Origin: Aliivibrio sp. S4MY1
GTDB lineage: Bacteria; Pseudomonadota; Gammaproteobacteria; Enterobacterales; Vibrionaceae
Assembly (NCBI RefSeq): GCF_028765545.1
Contig: NZ_JARACP010000016.1
Location: 1 to 64,000 of the forward strand
DNA length: 64,000 nt
Direction of reading: 5' to 3'
Both the position numbers and the translations under genes were made by a program. Below are positions 60,724 to 64,000 of this stretch, piece after piece. Below the pieces are notes generated by a model. That model had not been told where the DNA came from and did not search any database. It saw only the letters and a list, made by a program, of their open reading frames with translations. Within the stretch, counting starts at the first letter, position 1. Each line of letters opens with the position of its first letter.

Positions 60724-61560
60724 ATGAGAATGCAACAACTGATTGTTGAAGAAATGAAAGTTAAACCATCAATTGATCCGGTTAATGAAATTAAAACACG
60801 CGTCAATTTTATTAAGGCTACCTTACTCAAGGCTCACTGTACCTCTTTAATCCTTGGTATTAGTGGCGGTGTTGATTCAACAACATGTGGCCGATTGGCT
60901 CAGATAGCGATTAATGAGCTGAATGATGAGTATGATACTCAAAAGTATCAGTTTATTGCAGTTCGCTTGCCATATGGTATCCAAAAAGATGAAGATGAAG
61001 CACAAATGGCCTTGTCTTTTATTCAGCCTTCTCATTCTATTAGCATTAACATTAAAGAAGGTGTTGATGGTTTGCATAAGGCGTCTCACATTGGCCTTGA
61101 GCATACAGGTTTACTGCCTTCTGACTCTGCAAAAATTGATTTTGTTAAGGGCAATGTAAAAGCGCGTGCACGCATGATTGCACAGTATGAAGTTGCTGGT
61201 TATGTTGGTGGATTAGTTTTAGGTACTGACCATTCGGCAGAGAATATTACTGGTTTTTATACGAAGTTTGGTGACGGCGCTTGCGATCTAGCCCCATTAT
61301 TTGGTTTAAATAAACGCCAAGTGAGAAAAATAGCTGAAATACTAGGCGCACCTGAGCAGTTAGTTAAAAAAGTACCCACTGCAGATCTTGAAGAACTCGC
61401 ACCACAAAAAGCGGATGAAGATGCTCTTTCTGTTACTTATGACCAGATTGATGACTTCTTAGAAGGGAACAAAATAGATGCTGAAGCGGAAGCTAAATTA
61501 ATAAAAATTTATAAACTGTCTCAGCATAAACGTCAACCAATCCCTACTATTTACGATTAA
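60724..61560 (+). CDS. nadE: NAD synthetase (ammonia-dependent)
   Basis: A 278-residue enzyme of the NadE group without a glutaminase domain. Visible are the P-loop SGGVDST (residues about 47-53) and the C-terminal [40 protein letters not shown] is also present, with the conserved D and T contacts. It converts nicotinate adenine dinucleotide to NAD using ammonia and ATP, the last step of NAD synthesis. The length fits E. coli NadE (275). It is divergent from the nadD-like gene and its stop overlaps the converging GIY-YIG gene by 4 bases. Confidence 0.96.
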   Translation: MRMQQLIVEEMKVKPSIDPVNEIKTRVNFIKATLLKAHCTSLILGISGGVDSTTCGRLAQIAINELNDEYDTQKYQFIAVRLPYGIQKDEDEAQMALSFIQPSHSISINIKEGVDGLHKASHIGLEHTGLLPSDSAKIDFVKGNVKARARMIAQYEVAGYVGGLVLGTDHSAENITGFYTKFGDGACDLAPLFGLNKRQVRKIAEILGAPEQLVKKVPTADLEELAPQKADEDALSVTYDQIDDFLEGNKIDAEAEAKLIKIYKLSQHKRQPIPTIYD

Positions 61561-61838
61561 TCTATAGCAGGTAACGCAACTAAATTATTGACCAAGGCTT
61601 CTTTTGAGGCTTTGGTCATTTTTTTTATGCGGTATTCGTACTTTAACGCTTGGGATTTTGATTCAACATTGTGTGACCATACTAATGTTAAAGGTCCTTT
61701 TCCGCGTAAGTACTTAGCGCCCTTTCCTGCTTTGTGCATTTCAAAGCGCCGAGATAAATTATTAGTAATACCACAATACAAACTATTTGTTTGCGTTCTT
61801 ATTAGATAGAGTGTCCAATTAGATTTAATTTCTGTCAT
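61557..61838 (-). CDS. GIY-YIG nuclease-family protein (YhbQ/UPF0213)
   Basis: A 93-residue small GIY-YIG domain: [20 protein letters not shown], then [20 protein letters not shown] and the C-terminal [19 protein letters not shown]. The conserved Y-L-I and Y-C-G-I-T strands, the arginine of RRF and the glutamate of EYRIK are present. The related YhbQ is implicated in DNA repair, but the role is not firmly set. It begins near the yceH gene end (4 bases), on the same strand, so it is probably in the yceH transcript. Its 3' end overlaps nadE, which converges. Confidence 0.9.
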   Translation of the reverse strand: MTEIKSNWTLYLIRTQTNSLYCGITNNLSRRFEMHKAGKGAKYLRGKGPLTLVWSHNVESKSQALKYEYRIKKMTKASKEALVNNLVALPAID

Positions 61839-61842
61839 GCAA

Positions 61843-62502
61843 TTATGAGAGAACTTCGTTTACTAATTGTTTTAACTCATCAAGTTCGGTGCGTAATTGG
61901 GATACTTCAGTTTCTAGCTGTTCAATACGTTTATTATCTTCTGAGCTGTGTGTGTGAGTATTTTGACTCTGCTCTATAGTGACGGTGTCACTAATGTTGC
62001 CACAGAACAAATGTCCATATCGAGCTTCGCGCTTTCCTGGTTCTTTCGATAATTTAACAACTTTAGGGGCGTTCTCATCTGCCGCTAATTTATTTAATAC
62101 GGCTTCTACTTGTGCCACATTTTCAAATTCGCATAAACGTTGGGTACGAGTTCTTAGCTCGCCAGGTGTTTGTGGCCCACGCAGAAACAAAACGCATAAT
62201 ATGGCAATTTCTTGTTTTGACAGTTTAAGGCTACCAAACTCTGTATTACAAAATCGATGTTGATACTTTGCCACTCTTGAGTTACCACGAGTTTCATCAG
62301 TCACGATACGATCGTTAATTAATGTATTTAATGCATCTAAAACATCAGATTCACTCATTGATGTGACAGGGTCACGGTTGCTCTTTTGGTTACATGCCGT
62401 GGTTAATGAATTGAGTGTTAGTGGATAGTGTTCTGGTGTTGTGATTTCTTTTTCAATTAAACAACCAATAATGCGGATTTCTGTTTGGGTTATTGTTCTC
62501 AT
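61843..62502 (-). CDS. yceH: YceH/UPF0502 family protein
   Basis: About 219 residues from ATG 62502, with AGGA upstream; a longer frame to 62541 lacks support. The family signature is MRTITQTEIRIIGCLIEKEI, then TTPEHYPLTLNSLTTACNQK and SNRDPVTSMSESDVLDALN. A central LSKQEIAILCVLFLRGPQTP continues GELRTRT. Two winged-helix-like domains make up the first 170 residues. The tail (about 190-219) is a coiled coil. The function is not settled. It is 4 bases upstream of the GIY-YIG gene and likely cotranscribed with it. Confidence 0.9.
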   Translation of the reverse strand: MRTITQTEIRIIGCLIEKEITTPEHYPLTLNSLTTACNQKSNRDPVTSMSESDVLDALNTLINDRIVTDETRGNSRVAKYQHRFCNTEFGSLKLSKQEIAILCVLFLRGPQTPGELRTRTQRLCEFENVAQVEAVLNKLAADENAPKVVKLSKEPGKREARYGHLFCGNISDTVTIEQSQNTHTHSSEDNKRIEQLETEVSQLRTELDELKQLVNEVLS

Positions 62503-62657
62503 TATTTGTAATCCTTTTACTATAATCGATACTATACACAATAAAAATGTGAGCTATATTACTAAATACTGATGTTGATAATGTAATTAGTGATCCCTCA
62601 GTCTTCTATCCATGATAATATTCTTTCGTTAGTTTAATATCAATTGGAGAAACCTGT

Positions 62658-63065
62658 ATGGGCCTTTTTAGTAGTCGGTCTACCGCAGCATCATTATCTA
62701 TTATTGCCAAAGGCTGTCGTGTAACAGGTAATATTGAATCAGATCAAAGCATTCAAATTGACGGCTTTGTTAGTGGGAATATCTTTACAGAAGCGGAAGT
62801 AATTGTAACGCCGACTGGTAGAGTTCAAGGTGACATAAACGCTGGATTAGTACTTATTAATGGTCTAGTTGAAGGTACTTGCCAAGGTGGTGAAGTAAGT
62901 ATCCAGCCAAAAGGAAAGTTCAAAGGCACAATGCAAACTCAGCATTTGACTATTGAAAAAGGTGGCTTACTTATTGGTGAAAACCGTGAAGTTGTTGAGT
63001 CAGAAAAAGTAACTCTTATCTCTAAAAATGAAACAGCAGACATTGAAGAGAAAAAAGCGGTTTAA
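62658..63065 (+). CDS. Bactofilin
   Basis: A 135-residue bactofilin. A short N-terminus (MGLFSSRSTAASL) precedes a core of hexad-like beta-helix rungs: SIIAKGCRVTGNIESDQSIQ, IDGFVSGNIFTEAEVIVTPT, GRVQGDINAGLVLINGLVEG. A polar C-terminal tail follows. Bactofilins polymerise into filaments at the membrane and help place cell-wall enzymes or curvature and polar structures. Vibrio species commonly carry one such gene. The ribosome binding site is TTGGAG. It is a single gene upstream of tmaR; no envelope partner lies directly beside it. Confidence 0.92.
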   Translation: MGLFSSRSTAASLSIIAKGCRVTGNIESDQSIQIDGFVSGNIFTEAEVIVTPTGRVQGDINAGLVLINGLVEGTCQGGEVSIQPKGKFKGTMQTQHLTIEKGGLLIGENREVVESEKVTLISKNETADIEEKKAV

Positions 63066-63175
63066 TTTATCGGTTAAATGTTTTTTTTAGCACTGTATTG
63101 ATCTTGTTATTGTTTTCAATGTTGCATTTATGATTTAATCAAGAAAGTGGCTATTACATATTATAGGAAATAAAA

Positions 63176-63484
63176 ATGAATAACGTTTTTGAAATCATCA
63201 ACCAAGCACGTCGTAAAAATAAACTAAAGCGTGAGCTACAAGATAACCAAAAGAAAATTCGTGATAACCAAAAGCGTGTGACTCTTTTAGAAAATATGCT
63301 GGATTATATTCACCCTACAATGTCTACAGACGAAATCATTGCAGTTGTTCAAAATATGAAAGCTGATTATGAAGATCGTGTTGATGATCACATCATCAAA
63401 AGTGCTGAGATCTCTAAATCACGTCGTGATATCAGCCGTAAGATCCGTGAGCTGACAGAAGCGGATAAGAAAGCAAATAAATAA
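63176..63484 (+). CDS. tmaR: TmaR (YeeX, DUF496) polar PTS-regulating protein
   Basis: A 102-residue coiled-coil protein matching YeeX/DUF496: [40 protein letters not shown] and [20 protein letters not shown]. In E. coli, TmaR clusters at the poles and controls enzyme I of the sugar phosphotransferase system. Tyrosine Y44 (DYIHP, near residue 43) is in the region where E. coli TmaR is phosphorylated on a tyrosine; I give the match tentatively. The ribosome binding site is AGGAAATA. A strong terminator follows. Confidence 0.88.
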   Translation: MNNVFEIINQARRKNKLKRELQDNQKKIRDNQKRVTLLENMLDYIHPTMSTDEIIAVVQNMKADYEDRVDDHIIKSAEISKSRRDISRKIRELTEADKKANK

Positions 63485-63492
63485 GTTTAAAT

Positions 63493-63524
63493 AAAATGGA
63501 GACTATCGTGTCTCCATTTTTTTG
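63493..63524 (+). terminator. Terminator after tmaR
   Basis: AAAATGGAGAC (63493-63503) pairs with GTCTCCATTTT (63510-63520) around TATCGT, with additional T residues after it. Confidence 0.92.
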
Positions 63525-63545
63525 TCTTATTTATCGCATTTTCAT

Positions 63546-63986
63546 TTATTTGTTTAGTGTTTCAGCCAATGCCTCTGCGGTAACATCTTCAACAGCAAGA
63601 AACATAGATTTAATCTCCCCTGTTGTACTTCGCATTGGGTTTAATGTGACATTCTGATACATAAAGTGACTTTGTTGAGTTATCGGTCGAACATTACGAC
63701 AGTGAAATAAATAAGGCCTTTGTCGCCAAATAACAAAACTTCGTGTACCCAGTTCAAAAACTGGCTTTGACTTTGCTTTAAACCAAGAGCTATCTATCTC
63801 TGGGAATATTTCAAATAATGACTTTCCCATTACATCATGGGCTTGTTTGCCACTATGGTGTGTCATAAAGCCATTCCAAAGATGAACATTGAATTCTTTA
63901 TCAACTACGATTAAGCCAAGGTCAACATTTTGTACCATGTCAACCATCCAGTGAAATTGTTCAAACTCAGCAGGAATACCATTCAT
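63546..63986 (-). CDS. Single PAS-domain protein
   Basis: A 146-residue protein composed of one PAS domain (about 12-135): FHWMVDMVQNVDLGLIVVDK, EFNVHLWNGFMTHHSGKQAH, DVMGKSLFEIFPEID and FLAVEDVTAEALAETL. No output domain is attached, so it may sense a ligand and act through the protein encoded just upstream. Its ATG overlaps the previous gene's stop as TAATG, implying tight translational coupling. No membrane segment is present. The ligand cannot be predicted from the sequence. Confidence 0.82.
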   Translation of the reverse strand: MNGIPAEFEQFHWMVDMVQNVDLGLIVVDKEFNVHLWNGFMTHHSGKQAHDVMGKSLFEIFPEIDSSWFKAKSKPVFELGTRSFVIWRQRPYLFHCRNVRPITQQSHFMYQNVTLNPMRSTTGEIKSMFLAVEDVTAEALAETLNK

Positions 63987-64000
63987 TATTCATCATCCAG
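63986..64000 (-). CDS. 3' end of an upstream gene (cut by window edge)
   Basis: On the minus strand the last four codons read LDDE then TAA at 63986-63988, overlapping the PAS gene start by one base. Only the stop and coupling are visible. I cannot identify the product. Confidence 0.35.
   Translation of the reverse strand: MDDE

Overview
The window reads as chromosomal DNA of a low-GC marine gammaproteobacterium of the Vibrionaceae, most likely Aliivibrio (Vibrio) fischeri or a close relative. This rests on recognisable Vibrio-type genes: a VxrAB-like two-component operon with DUF3404 and DUF2861 proteins, a LuxT-like TetR regulator, DUF3319, a HlyU-domain protein, and ordinary enteric/vibrio housekeeping genes (pntAB, ddl, nadE, mog, yciH, tmaR, ppnP). 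I recall luxT lying on the second chromosome of V. fischeri, but nothing in the sequence itself proves which replicon this is.

Layout. 1-2440 is the edge of a decayed genomic island: the tail of an IS30-type transposase, two small unknown genes, a 5' fragment of a NUDIX hydrolase, a complete P4-type integrase and three TGGGGTAC repeats beside its start. 2441-18355 holds an EAL phosphodiesterase gene divergent from a roughly 14.6 kb operon encoding a giant secreted protein with about 21 DUF11-like repeats, a large outer-membrane beta-barrel and a lipoprotein with two OmpA domains. This is the most striking and least understood unit in the window. 18359-25746 is mostly single genes (DUF2797, DEAD-box helicase, ppnP, a solitary PstS-like protein, an AraC regulator, an SgrR-like regulator, a coproporphyrinogen oxidase-like gene). 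25872-31575 carries the vxr-like operon, a TraF-like envelope protein and mog. 31725-36371 is a Fur-box-preceded TonB receptor / YfiR-like / diguanylate cyclase operon, followed by a 26-residue membrane peptide gene. 36645-48391 contains a Pat-type protein acetyltransferase, a SPOR lipoprotein, ddl, two tyrosine recombinases, DUF3319, yciH, a PhnA-family gene and pntAB. 48642-54832 has a HlyU-domain gene, an OmpA lipoprotein with a hairpin over its ribosome binding site, a TolC/HlyD/two-permease export operon and luxT. 55283-64000 holds small conserved genes, a secreted 20-residue-repeat protein, a LysR regulator, an acyltransferase, NAD biosynthesis genes, yceH, a bactofilin, tmaR and a PAS protein.

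How they work together. Three themes recur. First, cell-surface structure: the giant operon, several OmpA/SPOR lipoproteins, ddl, the bactofilin and the Vxr system, whose V. cholerae counterpart controls envelope homeostasis. Second, cyclic-di-GMP: an EAL protein beside the giant operon, and a YfiR/GGDEF pair joined to an apparently iron-controlled receptor. Third, nicotinamide cofactors: pntAB, nadE and a nadD-like gene. Most transcription units end in clear hairpin terminators, listed individually. I found no tRNA, rRNA or CRISPR array.
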